Below are positions 17,183 to 24,402 of a stretch of 64,000 nucleotides of DNA, piece by piece. The position numbers and the translations under genes were made by a program. The notes under the pieces were generated by a model. It was not told where the DNA came from and ran no database searches. It worked only from the letters and a program-made list of their open reading frames with translations. Origin of the DNA: Nocardiopsis coralli (GTDB taxonomy: Bacteria; Actinomycetota; Actinomycetes; Streptosporangiales; Streptosporangiaceae); NCBI RefSeq assembly GCF_014892575.1, contig NZ_JADBGI010000003.1, positions 1 to 64,000 of the forward strand, in the 5' to 3' direction. Every line of letters begins with the position of its first letter. Position 1 is the stretch's first letter.

Positions 17183-18034
17183 TCAGAGGCTCCGCATATG
17201 CGACAGGAACTCGGGGTTCGTCACATTGTCCCAGTCGTCCGCGCAGCGCTCCTCCCACCCCCATTCTCCGAGGACGGTGTCGAGCTCCCACTGCGATCGG
17301 TGGACCACGCGCCCGCCGTGCAGCAGCTCGACACTTTCTGCCCACGGACCGCCGTGCTCCACCCAGGTGCGCAGGGCCTGCGGCTCGACCCGCAGCGCTT
17401 CCCAGGGGTAGGTGGAGGGCGAGGTCGGTGTGGCCAGGGCCGGGGCCGGGTCGCCGGGATCGGCATCGCCGAGCGACGGATCCCACACGACCTCGCGCGA
17501 GTTCGGACCGGCCCGTTCGATGTCGGTGCGGTCGTTGTTGCTCAGGTACTGGCCGAACGCACGGGCGCGCCACACTCCGTCCCCGATCGTTTGCCAGGGG
17601 CAACCGAGGTCGGGCAGCACCTCGGTGATCCCGTGCGAGCCCTGCGCCTGGGCGCCCTGCGCATCCTGCGGGCCCTTGGGGCCCTTGATGCGCACCTCGT
17701 CGAACGCGTACCGACAGGGACCGAGCTCCTCACGCTCTGTTCCCCGATGGAGGATGAGCAGGTCCCGCTCCTGTCCGTCGTTACTGAAGCGCTCCCACAT
17801 GCAGGCGTAGTCTTCGCGGCGTTCCTCCCAGAACTCGTAGAAGGCGCCGTTCTTGCCGCAGCCCGACTGGATGTCGAGGAGACTGCCGTCCGCGGCAAGA
17901 CGGACGACCACCGGGACGTTGTAGGAGCCGCGGTCGCGGAGGATGCGGGCGATGACGTCGTCGGCCTCGCTCCGGCTGATGCGCTGTCCGGGGGTGGGGA
18001 CGAGGCGGAGCGCGTTCGTGTAGATGTTGGACAC
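17183..18034 (-). CDS. Unrecognised protein, possibly actinobacteria-specific
   Basis: A 283-residue protein that I do not recognise. It starts with GTG after AGGTGG. It is soluble and acidic, without signal peptide or membrane helices. A short low-complexity stretch KGPKGPQDAQGAQAQGS lies near residue 120. The C-terminal half is Trp-rich (WEHGG, SQWELDTVLGEWGWEERCADDW). Codon use is slightly less GC-extreme than in neighbouring housekeeping genes. The last codons fall in a set of short direct repeats of the CTCTGA type (17148-17192). It is separated from the secreted protein upstream by a terminator, so it probably has its own promoter. Coding assignment is supported by a long frame and protein-like composition only. 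Confidence 0.65.
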   Translation of the reverse strand: MSNIYTNALRLVPTPGQRISRSEADDVIARILRDRGSYNVPVVVRLAADGSLLDIQSGCGKNGAFYEFWEERREDYACMWERFSNDGQERDLLILHRGTEREELGPCRYAFDEVRIKGPKGPQDAQGAQAQGSHGITEVLPDLGCPWQTIGDGVWRARAFGQYLSNNDRTDIERAGPNSREVVWDPSLGDADPGDPAPALATPTSPSTYPWEALRVEPQALRTWVEHGGPWAESVELLHGGRVVHRSQWELDTVLGEWGWEERCADDWDNVTNPEFLSHMRSL

Positions 18035-18177
18035 GCCACCTGCCTACCGCAGCCCCACGTCAAGAGCGCACCCGAGCCCCGCGACCACCGCGACGACCCC
18101 GTCGTGAACGGGCGAGACCCTGACCTGGCCCGGCCTTGACCTCCTGCTTGAACGAGGGGGCGGCCTCCAAGCAAAGA

Positions 18178-18212
18178 GACGGCCCCGGTTCCGTGGTGGA
18201 ACCGGGGCCGTC
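18178..18212 (-). terminator. Terminator downstream of the secreted protein gene
   Basis: A perfect 15-bp stem (18178-18192 with 18198-18212) has a 5-nt loop. On the minus strand it is followed by TCTCTTTGC. It lies about 105 nt after the stop of the gene at 18318 and before the gene at 17183. Confidence 0.85.
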
Positions 18213-18317
18213 GTGGGTCGGGACCGGTCGTGCGTGAGCGGGGATCACACGGTCGGTGCCCGCCCGGGGGTGGTCACACCCCTGTGGTCCTTGTGGTCGG
18301 TATCGTCCGGGTGGTCT

Positions 18318-18935
18318 TTACCAGAGGTAGTCGACGATCGCCTCGGCGTCGTCCATCTGGTGGTGGTAACGGTCGGGGTAGGCCGAGCGCTGGACGTCCT
18401 GGGCGACGGTGCCGCCGGCCTCGTCCTTCCAGCTGTCGTCGGGGAAGACGACCTCGAGCTCGTCGAAGAAGGCGTCGGTGGCCCACCCGGCGTCCAGGCG
18501 GTCGTCGGCCGAGCCGTAGTGGTCGCGCTGCTGGAACAGGCCGACGCTGTCGCGGTCGCCGCCGTTGTAGTTGTTCAGGTGGGTCTCGACAATGACGGTG
18601 GACATGGCGATGGCCGCGGCTTCCTTGTCCATGTCGCGGTCCTGGGAGGCCTCGACGACCTCCTTCGCGCAGGTCGCGGTCCGGGCGTCCATCTTGCCGG
18701 CCATGTCCTGGGTCAACTTGTCGTTGAGGTCGTCGGCGGCCTTTTCGGCGGCCTCGGTGAAGGTGCCGTCGGTGTCGTCGAGGCTCATCTCGACGGACAT
18801 GCAGCCGTCGGTGTCCTCGTCGCTGCTCTCGTCAGCGGCTGCGACTCCGGGGCCGGCGAGGAGCAGGCCGCCGCCGAGCAGCACGCCCGATGTCGCAGTA
18901 AACACAAACTTCGGCATCGATTCGATAAAAGGCAT
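18318..18935 (-). CDS. Small secreted lysozyme-like protein
   Basis: An exported protein of about 205 residues. After a signal peptide (FVFTATSGVLLGGGLLLAGP...AAA) comes a short acidic spacer and a domain with AIAMSTVIVETHLNNYNGGD, then SVGLFQQRDHYG, then a Trp/Tyr-rich tail ending AEAIVDYLW. In actinobacteria the ES/ET...GDRDSxGLFQQR pattern marks a lysozyme or transglycosylase-like domain often fused to cell-wall hydrolases; here it stands alone. The Glu in VETHL would be the candidate catalytic residue. The start is uncertain: ATG 18935 or 18917, with no clear ribosome site. A two-Cys pair (TDGCMS, TATCAK) may form a disulfide. TAA stop. Confidence 0.72.
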   Translation of the reverse strand: MPFIESMPKFVFTATSGVLLGGGLLLAGPGVAAADESSDEDTDGCMSVEMSLDDTDGTFTEAAEKAADDLNDKLTQDMAGKMDARTATCAKEVVEASQDRDMDKEAAAIAMSTVIVETHLNNYNGGDRDSVGLFQQRDHYGSADDRLDAGWATDAFFDELEVVFPDDSWKDEAGGTVAQDVQRSAYPDRYHHQMDDAEAIVDYLW

Positions 18936-19322
18936 ACGTGCAATGTAGGGCGTGACCTGGATTTTGGTAGTGGTTGGGGCCACATCGGATACGTGTGATA
19001 CGCGACTCCCAACACGAGCAACCATGCGGGGCCCTCACAGCGTCTTTATCGCCCCTCGTTTGACACCGAAGATGCAGGTCGGCCCGCACACAAGGGGATC
19101 CCGCTCCCCGGCCCCCTCGGCTCGGACGGCCGGACCGCGCCTTGACGGCCCAGGAAAATCTCCGGCGGGACAACCGGAGGTCACGCGCAGGGTCAAGGAA
19201 ACAAGACGAAGACCGGCCGGACCCACCCCGGACGGGCCCCGGACGAGCAAAGCCCCGGGCACTCACATGCGATGCGAGCGACCGGGGCTTGTCGGGTCGT
19301 GAGGGGAGTTCACCCCGAGGGC
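18936..19322. other. Intergenic region with one hairpin, no gene seen
   Basis: This 387-bp stretch lies upstream of the secreted-protein gene and downstream of the Abi/HEPN gene. It holds one terminator-like hairpin (listed separately) and otherwise no convincing frame or ribosome site. It must contain the promoter of the secreted-protein gene, but no clear -10/-35 pair is visible. Confidence 0.5.
19252..19288 (-). terminator. Hairpin downstream of the Abi/HEPN gene
   Basis: The stem GCCCCGG / CCGGGGC (19252-19258 with 19282-19288) is followed on the minus strand by TTTGCTC. It lies 35 nt after the stop of the Abi/HEPN gene. Its arms match two other hairpins on the far side of that gene. Confidence 0.65.
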
Positions 19323-20444
19323 TCAGCCAGGTGACGGCTGCTTGCCGGATGAACACAGGTCTGCAGTGGAGTCTGCGGTTTCCAGAGCATGGAGAGAGGT
19401 GTACCGCTGGCGCTGGGTGAACGCTGTCCCTCGGCCGACAACGGTATGCGGCAAACACACCGGCAGTTGACGGTGCCGGGGGTCGCGTCCGTGAGTGAGT
19501 AGGAAGACCTGGTAACGACCTTCGGTCCACCCCTGGGCACGGGATTCTTCGATCACATCGGCGATGCGCTGATCGCGGCCGTCCTGCGAAGCCCGCAATC
19601 GAGCTGACGCAGCCGTGGTCCACTCGACATGGTCCCGCCGATGCACCACCATCGGCACGTCCAGCTTGATCTCCTGGTCGGCGTAGAAGGCGATCCGGTC
19701 TACTTCACGGAACGTGCGGCCCGCCTGACAGACGTAGGCATGGCACTTCTCGTAGAGCGGCCACGCTTGCTTGGCTGCGACGACGACCGTGTCCTCGACT
19801 TGGACCGGACGATCCCGGTAGAGCTCCAGCACCCGGCTACGCCTCTCAAGCCAATCCGCTACCTCCGGATCCATGTACCGGGCCAGTCGGAAGATCCTTC
19901 GCGTCTCGAAGGGCACGTCCACGTTCAACATCGAGTCGTGGTGGGCGATGCGGTTGCGGAACTTGCGCACCGCGTCCAACTCGAGCGCCACGTCCTTCCG
20001 ACGGCCAGAGGCATGAGGAAACGCCCTGTGCAGGCACTCCCGCCACAGGTCCTCATACTTCGTACCGAGGAGCGCGGACCAGAAGCCGAAGGTCAGCCCC
20101 GCTACGATCTGGTCCCGCGATTCGTTCTGTTCCCTTCGCAGCCTGGCCCGCTCCTTCTGGACGGCTTCAGCGACCCGATCTCCTACAGGGGTGGCCCGCA
20201 GGAACCACGGGATCCCGCACCGCTCTTCGTGGAAGTGCTCCCGGAGGCGGTCGTCGAGGGTATTGCGGAGGAGAACCTCGAGGTGCCCGATGTCCTCGAA
20301 CGCTGCTGCCGCAGTGCGCGTGCTCCATTCGTACACCGCGAGCGCTGCGAATCTGCTCCCTCCGGCCTTCTTCAGGTACGGAGCCATACGGGGTTCTGAC
20401 AGGCGTTTCCAGACGATGGACACGGCATCATCGACATCGGGCAT
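19323..20444 (-). CDS. Abi-like protein with HEPN motif (putative abortive infection)
   Basis: A 373-residue two-part protein. Residues 1-200 resemble the Abi_2 (AbiD/AbiF) family: IWKRLSEPRMAPYL-like start, EDIGHLEVLLRNTLDDRL, and the HEPN ribonuclease-type RKFRNRIAHHD (R-N-x3-H). Residues about 205-373 form a second unrecognised segment (RIAFYADQEIKLDVP, QGWTEGRYQVFLLTHG) that I recall in other actinomycete proteins without assigned function. Abi/HEPN proteins typically cut RNA to block phage growth; that role is inferred here. Codon use is visibly less GC-rich than in neighbours, and the gene is flanked by related hairpins, both suggesting acquisition by transfer. No Shine-Dalgarno sequence precedes the ATG, so it may be leaderless. 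Confidence 0.72.
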   Translation of the reverse strand: MPDVDDAVSIVWKRLSEPRMAPYLKKAGGSRFAALAVYEWSTRTAAAAFEDIGHLEVLLRNTLDDRLREHFHEERCGIPWFLRATPVGDRVAEAVQKERARLRREQNESRDQIVAGLTFGFWSALLGTKYEDLWRECLHRAFPHASGRRKDVALELDAVRKFRNRIAHHDSMLNVDVPFETRRIFRLARYMDPEVADWLERRSRVLELYRDRPVQVEDTVVVAAKQAWPLYEKCHAYVCQAGRTFREVDRIAFYADQEIKLDVPMVVHRRDHVEWTTAASARLRASQDGRDQRIADVIEESRAQGWTEGRYQVFLLTHGRDPRHRQLPVCLPHTVVGRGTAFTQRQRYTSLHALETADSTADLCSSGKQPSPG

Positions 20445-20470
20445 GAGGTGAGGCTATCCTGGACCAGAAC

Positions 20471-20510
20471 GCCCCGGTGATGCCTCTGACACAAGCACCC
20501 GGGGCTTTTT
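20471..20510 (+). terminator. Plus-strand terminator with no upstream gene
   Basis: The stem GCCCCGG / CCGGGGC (20471-20477 with 20499-20505) is followed by TTTTT on the plus strand, the layout of an intrinsic terminator. No plus-strand gene ends here, and the Abi/HEPN gene starts 27 bp to the left on the minus strand. It may be a remnant or may insulate the flanking genes. Confidence 0.65.
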
Positions 20511-20537
20511 CATGCCCGGGCCCACAGCCCTCACACG

Positions 20538-20578
20538 AAAAAGCCCCGGCGACGCCTGCGATGCAGACGCCCCGGGGC
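20538..20578 (-). terminator. Terminator downstream of msrA
   Basis: On the minus strand a GCCCCGG / CCGGGGC stem (20543-20549 with 20572-20578) is followed by TTTTT (20538-20542), 68 nt after the msrA stop. Its arms and tail match the opposite-facing hairpin at 20471-20510. Confidence 0.85.
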
Positions 20579-20645
20579 TCCTCCGTGTACGGCCGTGGCC
20601 ACACGCCCTTGGGCACCCGGGGCACGTGCCCCGGGCCGGCGCGGA

Positions 20646-21305
20646 TCAGCCGTCGGTGCGGGCGACGCCGATGGGGCAGCTCGCCCCGGTCCCGCCCATG
20701 CCGCAGTATCCGCCCGGGTTCTTGTCCAGGTACTGCTGGTGGAAGTCCTCGGCGAAGTAGAACGCGCGCAGCGGCTCGATCTCGGTCGTGATCTGCCCGT
20801 ACCCGGAACGGGTCAACACCGGCTGGAACGCGTCACGCGAGGCCTCGGCCGCCTCCCGCTGGGCGTCGTCGTGGTACAGGACCATCGACCGGTACTGCGA
20901 ACCGACGTCGTTGCCCTGGCGCAGGCCCTGGGTGGGGTCGTGCCCCTCCCAGAAGATCTTGAGGATGTCCGTGTAGGAGATGCGGTCGGGGTCGAAGACC
21001 ACACGGACCGCCTCGGTGTGTCCGGTCAGCCCCGAGCACACCTCTTCGTAGGTGGGGTTGGGCGTGTAACCGCCCGCGTAACCCACGGCGGTGGTGATGA
21101 CGCCGCCCTCGGCGCCCAACCGCCAGAAGACGCGCTCCGGACCCCAGAAGCAGCCCATGCCCAGGTCGGCGATCTGGGCGCCGTCGGGGTAGGGCGGGGC
21201 GAGCGGGGTGCCGAGCACGGTGTGGCGCTCGGGCACCGGCATCGGGGTGTCCCTGCCGGGCAGGGCGTTGGCTGGATCGACCATGGTCGTCTTTCTCCCG
21301 AACAT
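20646..21305 (-). CDS. msrA: Peptide methionine-S-sulfoxide reductase
   Basis: A cytosolic repair enzyme (219 residues) that reduces the S-epimer of methionine sulfoxide in oxidised proteins, recycled by thioredoxin. The catalytic cysteine sits in [13 protein letters not shown], followed by the family block [20 protein letters not shown] and [14 protein letters not shown]-terminal resolving cysteine is in [14 protein letters not shown]. Length and N-terminal extension match actinobacterial MsrA. The ATG at 21305 has a GGAG just upstream. It is divergent from rarD and ends in a strong terminator at 20538-20578. Confidence 0.95.
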   Translation of the reverse strand: MFGRKTTMVDPANALPGRDTPMPVPERHTVLGTPLAPPYPDGAQIADLGMGCFWGPERVFWRLGAEGGVITTAVGYAGGYTPNPTYEEVCSGLTGHTEAVRVVFDPDRISYTDILKIFWEGHDPTQGLRQGNDVGSQYRSMVLYHDDAQREAAEASRDAFQPVLTRSGYGQITTEIEPLRAFYFAEDFHQQYLDKNPGGYCGMGGTGASCPIGVARTDG

Positions 21306-21431
21306 GTCTCCAGGCTATCCGCCGGTCAAGGGCACGGCGGGGCCGCGGCCGGTGTGTGGCCGGGACCGTGGTCGTCCACAGGCGTGGGGCCGGGGGCAGA
21401 CACCGGGAGGGTTCAGACCTAGGATCACAGG

Positions 21432-22724
21432 ATGCCCGACTCGAACCGCGGCGTTCTCCTGGGTGCGAGCGCCTTCCTGTTCTGGGGCTTCGCGGCCCTG
21501 TACTGGCCCCTTCTCTCTGCGTCCGAACCCTCCGAGGTGCTCGCCCACCGCATGGTGTGGGCGCTGCTGGCGATGGCGGTGATCCTGCTGGTCACCCGCC
21601 GCGGCTGGGGGTGGCTGCCCCCGGTGCTGCGTGAACCGCGGCGTCTGTTGCCGGTGGCCGCCGCCGCGGTCCTGATCTCCCTCAACTGGTGGGGGTTCAT
21701 CTACTCCGTCTCGATCCAGGAGACCCTCCAGGCCTCCCTCGCCTACTTCATCAACCCCCTCATGTCGGTGCTGCTCGGCATGGTCTTCTTCGCCGAGCGG
21801 CTGCGTGCCCTGCAGTGGGTCGCGGTGGCCCTGGGCACCATCGCGGTCGTGGTGATGACGGTCGCCTACGGGGCGACGCCCTGGTTGTCGCTGCTCATGG
21901 CGTCGTCGTTCGCCGCGTACGGCGCGGTGAAGAAGTACGTGGACCTCGACGGAACCCAGAGCCTGACCGTCGAGACCCTGGTGATGTTCCTGCCGGCGCT
22001 CGGTTTCGTGGTGTACCTGGAGGCGACGGGCACGGGCACGACGTTCTCGGTCTCGGCCGCGCACACGGTGCTGTTGATCGGCGGCGGGTTCGTGACGGCG
22101 ATCCCGCTGCTGCTGTTCGGGATGGCCACCCGCCTGGTCCCGCTGAGCGTGATCGGGATGCTGCAGTACATCGCCCCGACGGGGATCTTCCTCATCGGGT
22201 GGCTGATCCAGGGCGAGGAGATGCCGGCGAGCCGTTGGGCCGGGTTCGTCCTGGTGTGGCTAGCGCTGTCGGTTTTTGTGTTCGACCAGCTCAGGAGTCA
22301 GAGCAAGGCCCGGGCGGCGCGGAAGGCACCCGGCCTGCCGGACGCGGAGGGCGTTCCGGGATCCCCGGACACCCCTGGAGCACCTGCGCCCGCGCGGAAC
22401 CCGGAAGCGGGCTCGGAACCGGGGTCGGCGCCGGCTGGGGGTTCGGAGGGCTCTGATCCCGTGCGGGGCTCGGACCCTGCACAAGGTGCGGAACCCGTGC
22501 AGGGCTCGGATCCGGCGCAGGACCGTGGGCCCGCGCGGAACCAGGACCCGTTGAGCGACCAGGAACCGGCACGGAAGCAAGAACCCCTGGGCGACCCGGG
22601 CCCGCAGGAAACACGGCCCTCACCGAACGGGGTGCCCGCCGACCGGACCGAGCAGAGACACCCGTCCCCGGGCACCCAGGACCGGGCGGCCCGCTGCGAA
22701 GGCCCGTCGCCGTCCTCGGAGTGA
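21432..22724 (+). CDS. rarD: RarD-type EamA/DMT transporter with long C-terminal tail
   Basis: A ten-helix inner-membrane protein of the drug/metabolite transporter superfamily, RarD subfamily (430 residues): FLFWGFAALYWPLL at the start, SLNWWGFIYSVSIQETLQAS, the following FINPLMSVLLGM, and YIAPTGIFLIGWLIQGEEMP near the end of the membrane part. The transported substrate of RarD proteins is not established. After about residue 295 comes a non-family tail of about 130 residues, rich in Gly, Pro, Ser, Asp and Gln with repeats such as GSDPAQ and EPVQGSDPAQ, predicted disordered. The ATG at 21432 starts MPDSNRGVLLG. Divergent from msrA. Confidence 0.85.
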   Translation: MPDSNRGVLLGASAFLFWGFAALYWPLLSASEPSEVLAHRMVWALLAMAVILLVTRRGWGWLPPVLREPRRLLPVAAAAVLISLNWWGFIYSVSIQETLQASLAYFINPLMSVLLGMVFFAERLRALQWVAVALGTIAVVVMTVAYGATPWLSLLMASSFAAYGAVKKYVDLDGTQSLTVETLVMFLPALGFVVYLEATGTGTTFSVSAAHTVLLIGGGFVTAIPLLLFGMATRLVPLSVIGMLQYIAPTGIFLIGWLIQGEEMPASRWAGFVLVWLALSVFVFDQLRSQSKARAARKAPGLPDAEGVPGSPDTPGAPAPARNPEAGSEPGSAPAGGSEGSDPVRGSDPAQGAEPVQGSDPAQDRGPARNQDPLSDQEPARKQEPLGDPGPQETRPSPNGVPADRTEQRHPSPGTQDRAARCEGPSPSSE

Positions 22725-22843
22725 GCGCGCGGGCTACCCGGGTTTCGGAAACCCGAAACTACGATCGGTGACGCTGTGCTAACGTGCAGTCGCAGCCGCG
22801 GGACGCCCGCGCAGACCGTACCGCTCCCCCGGAAGGCCCATCC

Positions 22844-24172
22844 ATGGCTGACGCCGGCCGCACGGCCCACGCCCCTCGCGTGGTCACCGCCGTGCGCCCG
22901 GCCGCCGCGGCCGTTCTGTTCCCCCTGTTGGCGGCGGGTTTCCTCGCCGTCCTGTGGTTCCTGGGCGGAGCCCCCGCGCACGCACTCGACCTGAGCGGGG
23001 CCACGGGTGGTTCCGGGTCGGGGGCGCTCGGGGCGGCCACCGGTGACGGCGAGGCTGACGGCGACCGCAGGGACACGGACGGATCCGGGGATACGGGGCT
23101 CGGCAGCAGCGCACTCGGCAGCGGCACCGGCCTCGGCAACGGCGGTTCCGTGGAACCCGGGCCCGAGGTGCTCGGTTCCGGACCTGCTGCTCCGGAGCTG
23201 TCCGACTCGGGCACCCCCGGGTCGGACCACCCCAGGTCGGGCACACACGAACCCCACGACCCCGAGCCGGACGGCTTCGACGCGGACTGCTCCGGCGGCG
23301 GCCCCTCCGACACGGGCTCCGCCCATCACGGGGGTCGCGGTACCGATGGCTGCGGCTCCGCGCCCGACAGCACCCACGGAACGGGCTCGGACGAGAGCGG
23401 TCAGCACAGCGCGACCGACGGGTCCGACGACGACACCACCGGCAAGGTCACCGGTGCGCTCGAGGACGAGAGCACCGACAGGGCCGACCAGTCCACCCAC
23501 GGCATCACCGAAGAAGTCACCGCGCCCGTGACCGAGACCCTCGGCTCCGTCCACCAGCGCCTGAGCGACCCCGACCACACCCCCGACAGCGGCGGGCTCT
23601 CCGACGCCGGCCTGACCGTCGCGGAGGTCGGCGAGGGCGCACGCCGGGTCGTGGAGGGCCTCGAGCACACGGCCGAGCGCGGCTCCGCCCCCGGAACCGA
23701 CCTCGCCTCCGCCCTCACCGGTCAGGGCCTACTCGCACCCGACGGCCTCACGAACCGGCCCACCGCCACCGCCCCCGGCGACACGACCGGCGAGCACGGC
23801 GACAGCGACGGCCGCGACCGCGACGCCGACGGCGCGGCCCGCACCGCCCAGGACACCGACCACGGAATCACCGGGTTCCCGACCGGCAGCGAGACCGTGC
23901 CGGCCTCCGTGTACGGCGACGCCACCGCCCAGGGGGACTCCGCCGCGGACCCCGAACCGCGCGCCGCCGGGGACGACCCGCGCCCGTCCCACCTGAGCTC
24001 GGCCCCGAACACCTCCGCCCAGACCACCGGCGCCGCAGCACCGGGCGTCGCCGGGTACCTGACCTCCTCCCCCGTCGCAGGCCCCGCCTCCACCGCCGTC
24101 CGCGCCTGGTCGGACGCCCCGCACGGGATGCCCTCCGACCCCGCCGACGACCCCACGGTCTCCCCGGACTAG
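22844..24172 (+). CDS. Unknown secreted Gly/Ser/Asp-rich protein
   Basis: An exported protein of 442 residues that I do not recognise. The ATG at 22844 follows GGAAGG. An N-terminal hydrophobic helix (AAAAVLFPLLAAGFLAVLWF) ends in an APAHA-type signal-peptidase site. The rest is low complexity: Gly, Ser, Thr, Asp and His-rich, with two lone cysteines (DADCSGGG, TDGCGSA) and one more ordered block around THGITEEVTAPVTETLGSVH and its continuation to HTAERGSAPG. No C-terminal anchor or sorting signal is seen. The order and strand match the next secreted gene 230 bp downstream, so both may serve the cell surface. Function unknown; that it is coding is supported by signal peptide, ribosome site and frame. 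Confidence 0.68.
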   Translation: MADAGRTAHAPRVVTAVRPAAAAVLFPLLAAGFLAVLWFLGGAPAHALDLSGATGGSGSGALGAATGDGEADGDRRDTDGSGDTGLGSSALGSGTGLGNGGSVEPGPEVLGSGPAAPELSDSGTPGSDHPRSGTHEPHDPEPDGFDADCSGGGPSDTGSAHHGGRGTDGCGSAPDSTHGTGSDESGQHSATDGSDDDTTGKVTGALEDESTDRADQSTHGITEEVTAPVTETLGSVHQRLSDPDHTPDSGGLSDAGLTVAEVGEGARRVVEGLEHTAERGSAPGTDLASALTGQGLLAPDGLTNRPTATAPGDTTGEHGDSDGRDRDADGAARTAQDTDHGITGFPTGSETVPASVYGDATAQGDSAADPEPRAAGDDPRPSHLSSAPNTSAQTTGAAAPGVAGYLTSSPVAGPASTAVRAWSDAPHGMPSDPADDPTVSPD

Positions 24173-24402
24173 CGGGCCCCCGCACGCCGCGGCAGCACGA
24201 CCGCGCGCGGACCCGCCCCCAGCCGTCCTTCCTCACTTCCTGGGGGCTGACCTGAGTCCCGTGCCGATGTTCACGGGGTTCACGTCAGCCGGTGGTCCGA
24301 TGCGCCTCCGACGCGCCGACCGGCTGTGACCACGGCCGCCACACACCGCGCGGCCGCCCCGAACACACCACGCAGCACTGTCCGACCAGGGAAGGAAGAC
24401 CC

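Noticed and set aside
19252-20578. The hairpins as tRNA-like or mobile inverted terminal repeats
   Set aside because: No tRNA fold and no target-site duplication is visible; two of the three behave as ordinary terminators with U-runs.
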